Below the pieces are notes generated by a model. The model was not told the DNA's origin and did not search any database. It was given only the letters and a program-made list of their open reading frames with translations. Below are positions 16,861 through 26,232 of a stretch of 64,000 bases of DNA, piece by piece (within the stretch, counting starts at the first letter, position 1; the number at the start of each line of letters is the position of its first letter). The stretch covers positions 62,001-126,000 of the forward strand of contig NZ_BDBZ01000033.1 of assembly GCF_001613245.1 (NCBI RefSeq). The letters are read 5' to 3'. The stretch comes from Nocardia speluncae NBRC 108251. Its GTDB lineage: Bacteria; Actinomycetota; Actinomycetes; Mycobacteriales; Mycobacteriaceae. Made by a program: the position numbers and the translations under genes.

Positions 16861-17367
16861 ATGACGCAGCCGTTTCCACAGTGGCAGTGGGGATCACCGG
16901 ACAGCGCCCTGTCCCGGGTGGCAGGCAGGTTCGCCGCCACCACCCCCGGTTCCTGGGTGATCCGCAAGCTCACACCCCTGGATCGCCGGGTGCTGGAACG
17001 CACCGGCGCGAAGTACACCGTGCTGGGTCCGGTCGGGGCACCGGTACTGCTGCTCACCACGACGGGCCGTAAAACAGGGGCACCCCGCACCCAGCCGCTG
17101 CTGTACGTCCACGACGGCGACACGCTGTACGTCATCGGCAGTAATTTCGGGCAAGCCCACCACCCGGCCTGGACCGCCAACCTGCTGGCCGATCCGGGCG
17201 CGACCGTGGCGGTCGCCGGCGAACGGATCCCCGTAACCGCCACCCCCGTCGACGACTCGGCGAAGGAAACGATCTTTCAGCGTTTCATCGAATTGACCAG
17301 CGCGTACGCCACGTATCGCGAACGGACCAGCCGCGACCTGCGCATATTCGCGCTCACCCGGGCCTGA
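16861..17367 (+). CDS. deazaflavin (F420)-dependent nitroreductase-family protein
   Basis: A 168-residue member of the Ddn/FMN-binding split-barrel family. TTTGRKTGAPRTQPLLYV and GSNFGQAHHPAWTANLLADP are its signature segments, which contact the deazaflavin cofactor and its phosphate. These enzymes use reduced F420 to reduce enones, quinones or nitro compounds. It is divergent from kstR2 and convergent with ipdF, and is absent from the M. tuberculosis arrangement. A role in reducing a steroid-derived enone is possible but only an inference from position. Confidence 0.82.
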   Translation: MTQPFPQWQWGSPDSALSRVAGRFAATTPGSWVIRKLTPLDRRVLERTGAKYTVLGPVGAPVLLLTTTGRKTGAPRTQPLLYVHDGDTLYVIGSNFGQAHHPAWTANLLADPGATVAVAGERIPVTATPVDDSAKETIFQRFIELTSAYATYRERTSRDLRIFALTRA

Positions 17368-17368
17368 C

Positions 17369-17399
17369 CCGGCCGGTGCACGCTGCGCGCACCGGCCGG
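17369..17399. terminator. bidirectional hairpin between convergent genes
   Basis: CCGGCCGGTGC at 17369-17379 pairs perfectly with 17389-17399 (11-bp stem, 9-base loop). It lies between the stop of the nitroreductase gene and that of ipdF, so it can end transcripts from both sides. Confidence 0.7.
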
Positions 17400-17406
17400 T
17401 CACAGC

Positions 17407-18204
17407 TCACGCGCGCTGACTGCTGACCGAGACCACCTCACCGGTGAGGTAGGTGGTGTAATCGCTGGCCAGCATGGCGATCGTCGCGGCGACCTCCCAC
17501 GGTTCGGCCGCGCGACCGAAGGCTTCCCCCTCGGAGAGCCGGTCGAGCAGCTCACTGGAACTGACCTTGTCGAGGAACGCGTGCCGGGCGATACTCGGCG
17601 ATACCGCGTTGATCCGGACCCCGAGTTCGGCGGCCTCCACTGCGCTGCACCTGGTCAGAGCCATTACGCCGGCCTTCGCGGCGGCATAGTGTGCCTGGCC
17701 GTACTGTGCGCGCCAGCCCAGCACGCTCGCGTTGTTGACGATCACACCACCGTGCTTCGCGTCCCGGAAGTAGTTGAGCGCGGCGCGGGTACAACGGAAG
17801 GTGCCGTTGAGGGTGATGTCGAGGACCTTGTCCCACTGCTCGTCGGTCATATCGACCACCGGCGTCTCACCGCCGAGGCCTGCATTGTTGACGAAGATTT
17901 CGACCCCGCCCAGTGCCGCGGCAGCGCCACGGACGAGTTCGTCGACCTGCCCGGTACTGGTCACATCGCAGACGATCGCGTGCACCTTACGATCGGCGAA
18001 CTCCTCGGACAGTTCCGCACGGGTCGCCTCCAGACGCCGTTCGTGCCAGTCGGAGACCACCACGTCCGCGCCCTCGTTCAACAGCCGGCGGGCGGTGGCC
18101 GAGCCGATTCCGGTCCCGGCGGCCGCGGTCACCACGGCGCGACGGCCGGTGAGCAGTCCGTGGCCGGGGGTCTGGGCCGGCGGCACCGACAGCGGCCCGC
18201 TCAC
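17407..18204 (-). CDS. ipdF: SDR oxidoreductase IpdF, HIP pathway
   Basis: A 265-residue SDR with an unusual nucleotide motif TAAAGTGIGSATA, NNAG, and catalytic Tyr/Lys in HYAAAKAG. In M. tuberculosis Rv3559c is IpdF, which oxidises the 5-hydroxyl of a HIP-derived CoA thioester. The start is the GTG at 18204, overlapping the fadE30 stop (GTGA); the frame continues upstream but lies over fadE30. Synteny with Rv3559c-Rv3560c supports the name. Confidence 0.9.
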   Translation of the reverse strand: MSGPLSVPPAQTPGHGLLTGRRAVVTAAAGTGIGSATARRLLNEGADVVVSDWHERRLEATRAELSEEFADRKVHAIVCDVTSTGQVDELVRGAAAALGGVEIFVNNAGLGGETPVVDMTDEQWDKVLDITLNGTFRCTRAALNYFRDAKHGGVIVNNASVLGWRAQYGQAHYAAAKAGVMALTRCSAVEAAELGVRINAVSPSIARHAFLDKVSSSELLDRLSEGEAFGRAAEPWEVAATIAMLASDYTTYLTGEVVSVSSQRA

Positions 18205-19463
18205 TGCCGGGCCTCGCGGGGCAGGCCGAGCACACGCTCGGAAATGATGTTGCGCTGCACTTCGTTCGAACCTCCGTAGATCGTATCGGCGCGGGTGAAC
18301 AGATACAGCCGCTGCCATTCGTCGAGATCACCGTCGGCGGCGACCAGGCCGGCCGCGCCGCGCACCGCCATGGCGAGTTCACCGAGTCCGCGGTGCCAAT
18401 CCGCCCACAGCAGTTTGCCGACCGAGGCCTGTCCCCCGTCGTCGGCGGTTTCGGCCATCGTGCGCATGGCGTGCGCGCGCAGGACACGCAGGCCCACCCA
18501 GGCGCGATCGACCTGTTCCGCGAGCAGCGGATCGTCGAGGGCGCCCGATTCGCGGGCCATTTCCTCGATGGCCGCCAGTTCCCGGGCGAAACGGATCTGC
18601 TGCCCCAGAGTGGAGATGCCACGTTCGACATTGAGTGTGCCCATGGCGACCCGCCAGCCGTCACCGGCGTCGCCGACCACCAGACCGGCCTCGGTGCGGG
18701 CGTCGTCGAAGAACACCTCGTTGAATTCGGAGGTGCCGGTGAGCTGCACGATGGGCCGCACCTCGATACCCGGCTGGTTCATCGGGACCAGCAGGTAGGA
18801 CAGCCCCTTGTGGCGTTTCGAGCCGGGTTCGGTGCGGCATACCGCGAAGCACCAGTCGGCCACATGTGCCAGCGACGTCCAGATTTTCTGGCCGTTGATC
18901 GACCAGTGGTCGCCGTCGAGGCGGGCCGAGGTGGATACCGCGGCCAGATCGGATCCGGCGCCGGGTTCGGAGTAGCCCTGGCACCACAGTTCGCTGACCG
19001 TGCGGATACCCGGCAGGAACCGGTCACGCTGGGCGTCGGTACCGAAGGCCAGCAGAGTCGGGCCGAGCAGCTCCTCGCCCACGTGCGAGACGCGCGCCGG
19101 CGCGTTCGCCTTGGCGTACTCCTCGTGGAAGATGATCTGCTGGCCTACGCTCGCCGCCCGGCCGCCGTGTTCGACCGGCCAGCCGAGGCAGGTCCAGCCC
19201 GCGGCGGCCAGGGCGCGGTCCCATTCCAGGCGTTCGTCGAATGCCTCGTGCTCGCGGCCGGGCCCGCCGAGCCCGCGCAACTCCCGGAACTCGCCGTCGA
19301 GTTGTTCGTCGAGCCAGCCGCGTACCTGCGCGGCGAACTCACTGTCGCTCAGCGCGGCCACGCTGGTTCGCTCGACGGTTTCGCGCGGTTGAGCGGCCGA
19401 TTCGGCCGATTGCCGCCCGCCGTCGCGACCGGTACCGGATTCTGAGGTCTGGATAGCACCCAC
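18201..19463 (-). CDS. fadE30: acyl-CoA dehydrogenase FadE30 (HIP-CoA)
   Basis: An acyl-CoA dehydrogenase with the flavin/substrate segments GYSEPGAGSDLAA, KIWTSLAH and a C-terminal YGGSNEVQRNIISERVLG. FadE30 introduces the first double bond into the side chain of HIP-CoA. The GTG at 19463 gives 420 residues, about 35 more than M. tuberculosis FadE30; the extra N-terminal stretch (VGAIQTSESG onward) is polar and unlike the family, so a GTG about 34 codons later may be the real start. It is divergent from fadD3 with a perfect KstR2 box between them. Confidence 0.9.
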   Translation of the reverse strand: MGAIQTSESGTGRDGGRQSAESAAQPRETVERTSVAALSDSEFAAQVRGWLDEQLDGEFRELRGLGGPGREHEAFDERLEWDRALAAAGWTCLGWPVEHGGRAASVGQQIIFHEEYAKANAPARVSHVGEELLGPTLLAFGTDAQRDRFLPGIRTVSELWCQGYSEPGAGSDLAAVSTSARLDGDHWSINGQKIWTSLAHVADWCFAVCRTEPGSKRHKGLSYLLVPMNQPGIEVRPIVQLTGTSEFNEVFFDDARTEAGLVVGDAGDGWRVAMGTLNVERGISTLGQQIRFARELAAIEEMARESGALDDPLLAEQVDRAWVGLRVLRAHAMRTMAETADDGGQASVGKLLWADWHRGLGELAMAVRGAAGLVAADGDLDEWQRLYLFTRADTIYGGSNEVQRNIISERVLGLPREARQ

Positions 19464-19479
19464 ACCGGTAGGATAACCT

Positions 19480-19493
19480 ACCAAGCACTTGCT
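19480..19493. promoter_or_regulatory. KstR2 operator between fadE30 and fadD3, perfect match
   Basis: ACCAAGCACTTGCT matches all 10 fixed positions of AnCAAGnnCTTGnT. It stands 17 bases before the fadE30 GTG and 61 bases before the fadD3 start, controlling both transcription units. Confidence 0.92.
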
Positions 19494-19553
19494 TTGTAGA
19501 CTCCGTTCGAGACCGCGCGCACCGCACACGGCCGCACGACCATGAGGACACCC

Positions 19554-21122
19554 GTGACAACCCCTGCGCACACACCGCCGGTGGCACAGACCATCCCCGC
19601 GGCACTGCACGCCGCCGCCCAGACCTTCGGTTCGGCGCCCGCACTGGGCGACGGCCCCGTCCGGCTCGACTGGAGCCAGCTGCTCACCGAGGTCCAGGAC
19701 GTGGCCCGAGCCCTGCTCGCCCGCGGAATCCAGGTCGGTGACCGGGTGGCGATCTGGTCGCCCAACACCTGGCACTGGGTCGTCGCCGCACTGGGGGCGC
19801 ACTACGCGGGCGCGACATTGATTCCGCTCAACACCCGCTACGTCGCCGACGAGGTCGTCGACGTGCTGCGCCGGGTGGACGCCAAGGCACTGTTCATCGC
19901 CGGGACGTTCCTGAAACGCGATCGGGTCGCCGAGCTACGTGCGGCGGCGCCCGACCTGCATATCGACACTGTCGTGGTACTGCCCGTCGAAGGCCCGCAG
20001 GACCGGATCGAAGACACCCTGAACTGGTCGGATCTGGCCGCAACCGCCGCCCCGGTGAGCCGGGAGCAGGTGATAGAACGCGGCGAATCGGTCAGCGCCG
20101 AGGATCTGTCCGACATCCTGTTCACCTCCGGTACCACCGGCCGCAGCAAGGGCGTACTGATCGCGCACCGGCAGACACTGTCGACAGCCCGCGCATGGGC
20201 CGAATGCGCTACGCTGAACAGCGCCGACAACTACTTGATCGTGAACCCGTTCTTCCACAGCTTCGGCTACAAGGCCGGGATCATCACCTGCCTGCTGACC
20301 GGCGCCACCATCGTGCCGCAGATCGTCTTCCACGTGCCGACCACCATGCGCCTGATCGATCAAGAAAAAATCACCGTCCTGCCGGGCCCACCGACGATCT
20401 ACCAGACCATTCTCGATTTCCCGGACCGCGGCGAGTTCGATCTGAACGGTCTGCGGGTGGCGGTCACCGGGGCGGCGCAGGTGCCGGTCGCGCTGGTCGA
20501 GCGGATGCGCGCGGAACTCGATTTCGATGTGGTCCTCACCGCCTACGGGCTCTCCGAATCGTCGGGTTTCGGCACCATGTGCCGGGTCGACGACGATGCG
20601 GAAACCATTTCCGGGACCAGCGGCCGGCCCATTGCCGGATTCGAACTGAAGCTGAGCGACGCCGGAGAAATCCTGCTGCGCGGACCCAATGTGATGCTCG
20701 GGTACCTCGATGATCCGGAATCGACTGCCAACACCATCGACTCCGCCGGATGGCTGCACACCGGTGATATCGGCGTGATCGACGGACGCGGATACCTGAA
20801 GATCACCGACCGGCTCAAGGATATGTACCTCAGCGGCGGATTCAATGTGTACCCCGCCGAAATAGAACAGGCCCTCGCCAAACTCGACGGTGTCGCCACC
20901 TCCGCGGTGATCGGGGTGCCCGACCACCGGATGGGTGAGGTGGGCAAGGCCTATATCGTCCGCACACCGGGCGCGACGCTCACGGAGGACCAGGTGTTCT
21001 CCTACGCCACCAAGGTGCTGGCCAATTTCAAGGTGCCGCGTTTCGTCGAATTCCGCGACGAACTGCCCTACAACGCCGGCGGCAAGGTGCTCAAACGTCA
21101 GTTACGTGAGGAGAACTCGTAA
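19554..21122 (+). CDS. fadD3: HIP:CoA ligase FadD3
   Basis: A 522-residue acyl-CoA synthetase with the ATP loop TSGTTGRSKG, the adenylate motif TAYGLSESSGFGTM, the hinge region GDIGVIDGRGYLKITDRLKD and the C-terminal catalytic lysine in GGKVLKRQL. Much of the N-terminal domain matches M. tuberculosis FadD3 closely (DRVAIWSPNTWHWVVA). FadD3 makes HIP-CoA, the first step of ring C/D degradation and the source of the KstR2 inducer. GTG 19554 is preferred over ATG 19542 because GAGGA precedes it. The stop overlaps the next ATG (TAATG). Confidence 0.93.
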   Translation: MTTPAHTPPVAQTIPAALHAAAQTFGSAPALGDGPVRLDWSQLLTEVQDVARALLARGIQVGDRVAIWSPNTWHWVVAALGAHYAGATLIPLNTRYVADEVVDVLRRVDAKALFIAGTFLKRDRVAELRAAAPDLHIDTVVVLPVEGPQDRIEDTLNWSDLAATAAPVSREQVIERGESVSAEDLSDILFTSGTTGRSKGVLIAHRQTLSTARAWAECATLNSADNYLIVNPFFHSFGYKAGIITCLLTGATIVPQIVFHVPTTMRLIDQEKITVLPGPPTIYQTILDFPDRGEFDLNGLRVAVTGAAQVPVALVERMRAELDFDVVLTAYGLSESSGFGTMCRVDDDAETISGTSGRPIAGFELKLSDAGEILLRGPNVMLGYLDDPESTANTIDSAGWLHTGDIGVIDGRGYLKITDRLKDMYLSGGFNVYPAEIEQALAKLDGVATSAVIGVPDHRMGEVGKAYIVRTPGATLTEDQVFSYATKVLANFKVPRFVEFRDELPYNAGGKVLKRQLREENS

Positions 21123-22033
21123 TGTCGGAGAACATATCCCCGGCCGGGGACGGGAGCATTCCCTACGAACCCGATGTGGTGACCTATGAGCGCCGGGGCG
21201 CCGTCGCGGTGGTCACCCTGAACCGGCCGGACTACCGCAACGCGCAGAACTCCGTCATGACCTACGCGATCGACACCGCGTTCGAACGGGCAGTGGAAGA
21301 TCCCGAGGTCAAGGTCATCGTGCTGGCCGGGAACGGGAAGCACTTCAGCGCCGGGCACGATCTGGGCACACCGGGCCGCGACCATCACGTGAAGTACGAC
21401 AACAAGGCCGCGCTGTGGTGGGACCATGTGGACCGCCCCGGCGGCGATCAGCGCTTCGCCCGGGAGACGGAGGTGTACCTGGGGATGTGCCGCCGCTGGC
21501 GGGAGATCCCCAAACCGACCATCGCCATGGTGCAGGGCGCCTGTATCGCAGGTGGTCTCATGCTGGCGTGGGTCTGCGATCTGATCATCGCCTCCGACGA
21601 TGCGTTCTTCTCGGATCCGGTGGTGCGTATGGGTATTCCGGGTGTCGAATACTTCGCCCACCCCTGGGTGATGGGACCGCGGGCCGCCAAGGAGTTCTTG
21701 TACACCGGCGATCGTTTCGACGCCGCACAGGCCAAGGAATGGGGCATGGTCAACCGAGTGGTTCCCCGGGCCGAGCTGGAATCCGAAACCATGGCCCTGG
21801 CCGAGAAGATTTCGGCGATGCCACAATTCGGCCTGGCTTTGACAAAGAAGGCGGTCAACCAGTCCGAGGACCTCATGGGTATGCGGGCCGGGATGGACTC
21901 GGTTTTCGGCCTGCACCATTTCGCGCACGCCCACAATGCCGAGGTAGGCACCGACTCCCTCGGCGGTTTGAACGCGAAATCTATGAAAGCGCAGGCGACC
22001 ACCGCCGCGGAGACGAACGACGGGAAAGCCTGA
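21122..22033 (+). CDS. enoyl-CoA hydratase/isomerase family protein
   Basis: A 303-residue crotonase with the oxyanion segment GKHFSAGHDLG and the second loop QGACIAGGLMLAW. An insertion after the first loop (residues about 85-115, with WWDHVDRP) makes it longer than a typical crotonase. It is embedded in the fadD3-fadE31 operon, one base from fadD3 and directly abutting fadE31. M. tuberculosis has no crotonase at this place, so it is either a lineage-specific HIP-pathway hydratase or fills a step done elsewhere by an unlinked gene. Confidence 0.85.
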   Translation: MSENISPAGDGSIPYEPDVVTYERRGAVAVVTLNRPDYRNAQNSVMTYAIDTAFERAVEDPEVKVIVLAGNGKHFSAGHDLGTPGRDHHVKYDNKAALWWDHVDRPGGDQRFARETEVYLGMCRRWREIPKPTIAMVQGACIAGGLMLAWVCDLIIASDDAFFSDPVVRMGIPGVEYFAHPWVMGPRAAKEFLYTGDRFDAAQAKEWGMVNRVVPRAELESETMALAEKISAMPQFGLALTKKAVNQSEDLMGMRAGMDSVFGLHHFAHAHNAEVGTDSLGGLNAKSMKAQATTAAETNDGKA

Positions 22034-23173
22034 ATGGATCTCGATCTCGACGAAAGCACCCGGGAGTTCCAGCGGGAAGTCCGCGAATTCCTGGCCGCCA
22101 ATGTCCCCGCCGAACCGCTGCCCTCGATGGACACGGCGGCAGGATTCGAAGCACACCGCGAATGGGAGCACACGCTGGCCGAGGCCCGCTTGTCCGTGGT
22201 CTCCTGGGCACCCGAATACGGCGGCCGCGACGCATCGCTGCTGGAATGGGTGCTGTTCGAACAGGAGTACTACGCGGCGGCCGCGCCGGGCCGGGTGAGC
22301 CAGAACGGTATCTTCCTGCTCGCCCCGACTCTGTTCGAGCACGGCACCCCGGAACAGCTGGCGCGGATCATGCCGCGGATGGCGCGCGGCGACGATATCT
22401 GGGCGCAGGCATGGTCGGAGCCCGAAGCCGGTAGCGATCTGGCCGGTATCCGCTCCACCGCGCGCCGCACCGACGGCGGCTGGGTACTGAGCGGGCAGAA
22501 AACCTGGAGTTCGCGGGCGGCGTTCGCGGACTGGGCGTTCGGCCTGTTCCGCAGCGATCCCGAAGCCGAACGGCATCGTGGGCTCACCTACCTGATGTTC
22601 CCGCTCACCGCCGACGGTGTGACGGTCCGGCCGATCCCGCAGCTCGACGGCGAACCCGGTTTCGCGGAGATCTTCCTCGACGATGTCTTCGTCCCGGACA
22701 GTGATGTGATCGGCGCCCCGAACGAGGGCTGGCGGGTCGCGATGAGTACCTCCAGCAACGAACGCGGCCTCTCGTTGCGCAGCCCCGGCCGGTTCAGCGC
22801 GACCGCGCAGCGGCTGGTCGACCTGTGGACCGAAACCGGCGATACCGGTACCGCGGCCCGCGATTCGGTGGTGGATGCCTGGATCGGCAGCGAAGCCTAC
22901 CGTTTGCACACCTTCGGCACCGTCACCCGGTTGAACGAAGGCGGGAAACTCGGTGCGGAATCCTCGATCACCAAGGTGTTCTGGTCCGAACTCGATATCG
23001 CCATGCACGAAACCGCGCTCGATCTGCTCGGTGCCGGCGCCGAACAGGCGAGCCGCTGGACCGACGGCTACCTGTTCTCGCTGTCCGGCCCGATCTACGC
23101 CGGTACCAACGAAATCCAACGCAACATCATCGCCGAGCGGCTCCTCGGCCTACCACGAGGAGGCAGCCGATGA
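22034..23173 (+). CDS. fadE31: acyl-CoA dehydrogenase FadE31
   Basis: A 379-residue acyl-CoA dehydrogenase subunit with QAWSEPEAGSDLAG, KTWSSRAAFADW and the C-terminal YAGTNEIQRNIIAERLLG. In M. tuberculosis FadE31 pairs with FadE32 or FadE33 as an alpha2beta2 enzyme of the late steroid pathway. It starts directly after the crotonase stop and overlaps fadE32 by four bases, which fits subunit co-translation. Confidence 0.9.
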   Translation: MDLDLDESTREFQREVREFLAANVPAEPLPSMDTAAGFEAHREWEHTLAEARLSVVSWAPEYGGRDASLLEWVLFEQEYYAAAAPGRVSQNGIFLLAPTLFEHGTPEQLARIMPRMARGDDIWAQAWSEPEAGSDLAGIRSTARRTDGGWVLSGQKTWSSRAAFADWAFGLFRSDPEAERHRGLTYLMFPLTADGVTVRPIPQLDGEPGFAEIFLDDVFVPDSDVIGAPNEGWRVAMSTSSNERGLSLRSPGRFSATAQRLVDLWTETGDTGTAARDSVVDAWIGSEAYRLHTFGTVTRLNEGGKLGAESSITKVFWSELDIAMHETALDLLGAGAEQASRWTDGYLFSLSGPIYAGTNEIQRNIIAERLLGLPRGGSR

Positions 23174-24204
23174 AATTCGCACTCAGCCCGGAGCATCTGG
23201 ACTTCGGTGCCAGTATCCGCAAACTCTTCGAATCCGGTTCGACTCCCGCCGCGGTGCGGGCGTGGAGCGGCGCGGATCCCGCACCCGGCCGCGGCCTGAT
23301 CGAACAGCTCGCCGCCGCCGGCGCCCTGGGCCTGACCATCGCCGAGGATTTCGGCGGTCTCGGTGCCGAACCGCTCGACCAGCTGGTCGCGTTCATCGAG
23401 ATCGGGCGGGCTGCGGCGCCCGGCCCGCTGGTGGAAACCGCGGCGGCCGTACCGGCGCTGCTCCAGGCTCTGGCCGAGACCGACCCCGCGCCCGCGCAAC
23501 GTTGGCTGCCCGGGATCTCCGAAGGCACCCTGTCGGCCACCATCTCCTTCGGCGGGGCCACCGGCACCGCGGTCGCGGTAGACGCGGACCGCGCCGACCT
23601 CGTCCTCCTGGCCCAGGGCGATCGACTGTCGACGGGCCGAGTGGGCGAACAGATACGGTCGGTGGATCCGGCCCGGCGGTTGTTCGTCGTCGAGGCCGAC
23701 GAGACCGTCGCCGAAGGACCGCAGGCCCGCGCGGCCATCGCGGCGGGATTCGATTTCGGTGCCCTGGCCAATGCCGCCCAGCTACTCGGCGCCGGCAAGG
23801 CTCTGCTCGACGCCTCGACCGAATACGTGAAGCAGCGCAAACAGTTCGGCCGGCCGATCGGTGAATTCCAGGCGGTCAAACAGAAACTGGCAGATGTGTT
23901 CATCGGCCTCGACCTCGCCGAACCGCTGCTGTACCGGGCCGCGCTCACCACCGGAGGGGCGAACCGGGTTCGCGATATCTCCGCGGCGGCAGTGGCCGCT
24001 GCCGATGCCGCCTACCGGGCGGCCCGCGCCGCACTGCAAGTGCACGGCGCGATCGGCTATACCGCCGAATACGATGTGTCGCTGTGGCTGACCCGGGTCA
24101 CCGCCCTGCGCTCTGCCTGGGGCACCCCCGATCTGCATCGTGGCCGGGTCGCCGAGGCATTGCGCGCCGGCGCAGCGGTGGACCCGTCGGGCGCGCTCAC
24201 CTGA
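23170..24204 (+). CDS. fadE32: acyl-CoA dehydrogenase FadE32
   Basis: A 344-residue acyl-CoA dehydrogenase-family subunit. It has the VKQRKQFGRPIGEFQAVKQK helix typical of the C-terminal domain and an LQVHGAIGYTAEYD flavin-contact segment, but a weak middle domain, as in the beta-like subunits of actinobacterial heteromeric dehydrogenases. It probably partners FadE31. ATGA overlap with fadE31. Confidence 0.9.
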   Translation: MKFALSPEHLDFGASIRKLFESGSTPAAVRAWSGADPAPGRGLIEQLAAAGALGLTIAEDFGGLGAEPLDQLVAFIEIGRAAAPGPLVETAAAVPALLQALAETDPAPAQRWLPGISEGTLSATISFGGATGTAVAVDADRADLVLLAQGDRLSTGRVGEQIRSVDPARRLFVVEADETVAEGPQARAAIAAGFDFGALANAAQLLGAGKALLDASTEYVKQRKQFGRPIGEFQAVKQKLADVFIGLDLAEPLLYRAALTTGGANRVRDISAAAVAAADAAYRAARAALQVHGAIGYTAEYDVSLWLTRVTALRSAWGTPDLHRGRVAEALRAGAAVDPSGALT

Positions 24205-24270
24205 GAACACGACCGCAACAACCGGACGTAGGCGCCTCGGCATCCGTCCGTCAGACCTACGGGAGAAGAG

Positions 24271-25323
24271 ATGATCAGCGAGGAACAGCAGGAGCTGGTG
24301 TCGGCAGTGCGGGGACTGCTGGTCAAACGCGATGCGCGGGCGGGTATTCGCCAGTCCATGGACACCGACCTGGGCTACGACCCGAAGCTGTGGGCACAGC
24401 TGTGCGAACAGGTCGGGGTGGCCGCCCTGGCGATTCCCGAGGAGTACGGCGGCTTCGGCGCCGGGCTGCCCGAATCCTTGCTGGTGGTCGGTGAACTCGG
24501 CCGCACCCTCGCCGATGTGCCGATGCTGGGTTCGGCGGTGCTCGGTGCGCAGGCGGTACTGCTGTCCGGTGACAGCGAAGCCTGCGAACGGCTGCTGCCC
24601 GGTATCGCCGAAGGCACTCGAACCCTCGCCGTCTGCTGGGCCGATGCCACGGGCTGGGACGAATTCGGGGTGCGTGCCGATGGGGACACCCTGGACGGCA
24701 CCGCGCACTACGTCCTCGGCGGCACCATCGCCGACACCCTGATCGTGGTCACGGCGAGCGGCCTGTTCGAGGTCGAGCCCTCAGCTGCCGGGGTCGAGCG
24801 CCGGCAGGTGGCGGCCATGGACCCGTCCCGGGCACTGTCCGAGATCACTTTCACCGGCGCCGCGGCCCGCCGGCTCGGCACCGGTGACCCCGCCCCGGTC
24901 GCCGACCGGCTCCGGCAGATCGCCTGGGCCGCGCTGGCCGCCGAACAGGTCGGCGCCGCCGAGTACTGCCTGGAGGCGACGGTGGAATACACCAAATCGC
25001 GGGTGCAGTTCGGCCGGGTCATCGGCAGCTTCCAGGCCCTGAAACACCGTATGGCCGATATGTATGTTCTGGCCGAATCCGCCAAATCGACGGCCTTGAC
25101 CGCCGCCATCGCTCTGGCCGAGGAAAGCCCCTCGGCAGCCGAGGACGTCTGGGTCGCCCGCCGCCAGTGCACCGAGGCCTTCTCCACGATCACGGCCGAA
25201 GCCATTCAGTTGCACGGCGGTATCGCCATCACCTGGGAACACGACGCCCACCTGTACTTCAAACGCGCCCACGGCGACGCCCAGCTCTTCGGCACCCCGA
25301 AACGGCCGGTGGTCCACAGCTGA
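24271..25323 (+). CDS. fadE33: acyl-CoA dehydrogenase FadE33
   Basis: A 350-residue acyl-CoA dehydrogenase-like subunit with YTKSRVQFGRVIGSFQALKHR and the C-terminal IQLHGGIAITWEHD. It is a paralogue of the FadE32 type and is expected to pair with FadE31. The start follows GGGAGAAGAG; 66 bases separate it from fadE32 without an obvious terminator, so it should be the last gene of the fadD3 operon. Confidence 0.9.
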   Translation: MISEEQQELVSAVRGLLVKRDARAGIRQSMDTDLGYDPKLWAQLCEQVGVAALAIPEEYGGFGAGLPESLLVVGELGRTLADVPMLGSAVLGAQAVLLSGDSEACERLLPGIAEGTRTLAVCWADATGWDEFGVRADGDTLDGTAHYVLGGTIADTLIVVTASGLFEVEPSAAGVERRQVAAMDPSRALSEITFTGAAARRLGTGDPAPVADRLRQIAWAALAAEQVGAAEYCLEATVEYTKSRVQFGRVIGSFQALKHRMADMYVLAESAKSTALTAAIALAEESPSAAEDVWVARRQCTEAFSTITAEAIQLHGGIAITWEHDAHLYFKRAHGDAQLFGTPKRPVVHS

Positions 25324-25471
25324 CCGGGCTGCCGGGACCCGCGGTGGTGCGGCGGCGCCACCCGGCAACCGGTTCCAGCCGGGTGTTCTGTTCAGCACCG
25401 GTGCATGCCTGCCGGTAGACGACCTCGACGCTGTCCTCTGCGGTGCCGAGTTCGACCGGGCCGTACGGCCG

Positions 25472-25846
25472 TCATACGGCCAGGATCGGCACCTCGTACT
25501 TGTGGCACCACGGATCACGGGTGACCAGCGTGAGCCCTTCCGCACTCGCCTGAGCCACCAGCATCCGGTCGAACGGGTCACGGTGGATCAGCGGCAGCCG
25601 GCCGGCTGCGATGGCATGGCCGGAGCTGATTTCGAGCGACACCAGACCGCTGTCGCGAATGCGCTCGGGCATATCGAGCGGGCCGCCGAGTTTTCCGGCG
25701 GCCTGCTTGATCGAAACCTCCCACATCGAGACGACACTGACGAATACGTCCGGATCGTGGTCGAGCCGATCCTTCAGTTCGTTCGACAAGCTCGCGTCAT
25801 CGGTGAGCCACCACAGCACTACATGAGTGTCGAGCAGCAAGCTCAT
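25472..25846 (-). CDS. VapC-like PIN toxin
   Basis: A 124-residue PIN-domain protein starting MSLLLDTHVVLWWL, with the first metal-binding Asp at residue 6. SMWEVSIKQAAGKL and RDPFDRMLVAQA give the further acidic residues, and LTLVTRDP the last. This is the VapC subfamily that pairs with Phd-type antitoxins. The ATG at 25846 overlaps the antitoxin stop by four bases. It is expected to be an RNase toxin held inactive by the upstream partner. Confidence 0.88.
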   Translation of the reverse strand: MSLLLDTHVVLWWLTDDASLSNELKDRLDHDPDVFVSVVSMWEVSIKQAAGKLGGPLDMPERIRDSGLVSLEISSGHAIAAGRLPLIHRDPFDRMLVAQASAEGLTLVTRDPWCHKYEVPILAV

Positions 25847-26097
25847 CGGGGAATGCCGAAATCGTCCGCGATCGCCGCGTTGGTCTCGTCGGAATCCCAC
25901 TCGGCCCCGAGGTCGGCACCGCGCAGCGAACCCCTGGCAGTCCGATTCACCCGTCGCACCAGGGGCACCACCTTGGCCACCGGATGACCGGCCCGGCTGA
26001 TCACGATCTCCTCGCCGCGTTCGACTCGTTCCACTATGCGCGACAGGTTCGTCTTCGCCTCGTGGATATTGAACTGTTCTGCTGCGTTGGCGGCCAT
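25843..26097 (-). CDS. Phd/YefM-type antitoxin
   Basis: An 84-residue protein with FNIHEAKTNLSRIVERVERGEEIVI and SRAGHPVAKVVPL, the conserved N-terminal fold of Phd/YefM antitoxins. An acidic, probably unstructured C-terminus (GAEWDSDETNAAIADDFG) would bind the toxin. The ATG at 26097 follows AAGGAGGTG; a longer frame upstream has no ribosome site. The operator should lie in the AT-rich stretch 26104-26125. Confidence 0.88.
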   Translation of the reverse strand: MAANAAEQFNIHEAKTNLSRIVERVERGEEIVISRAGHPVAKVVPLVRRVNRTARGSLRGADLGAEWDSDETNAAIADDFGIPR

Positions 26098-26232
26098 ACC
26101 CACCTCCTTAGCTAAGATATTAGTCCACCGTCTCATGGTCGACTACGACCTGCTCATCCCTATAGCTGGACCGAGAGCTTCGCCGAGGAATATCTGCCGT
26201 ATCTCGATATCAGATAGGAATCCGGCGATGTC

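Noticed and set aside
25324..25471. Hairpin-like GC repeats after fadE33 as a terminator
   Set aside because: Several overlapping imperfect stems are possible but none is clearly better and there is no T tract.
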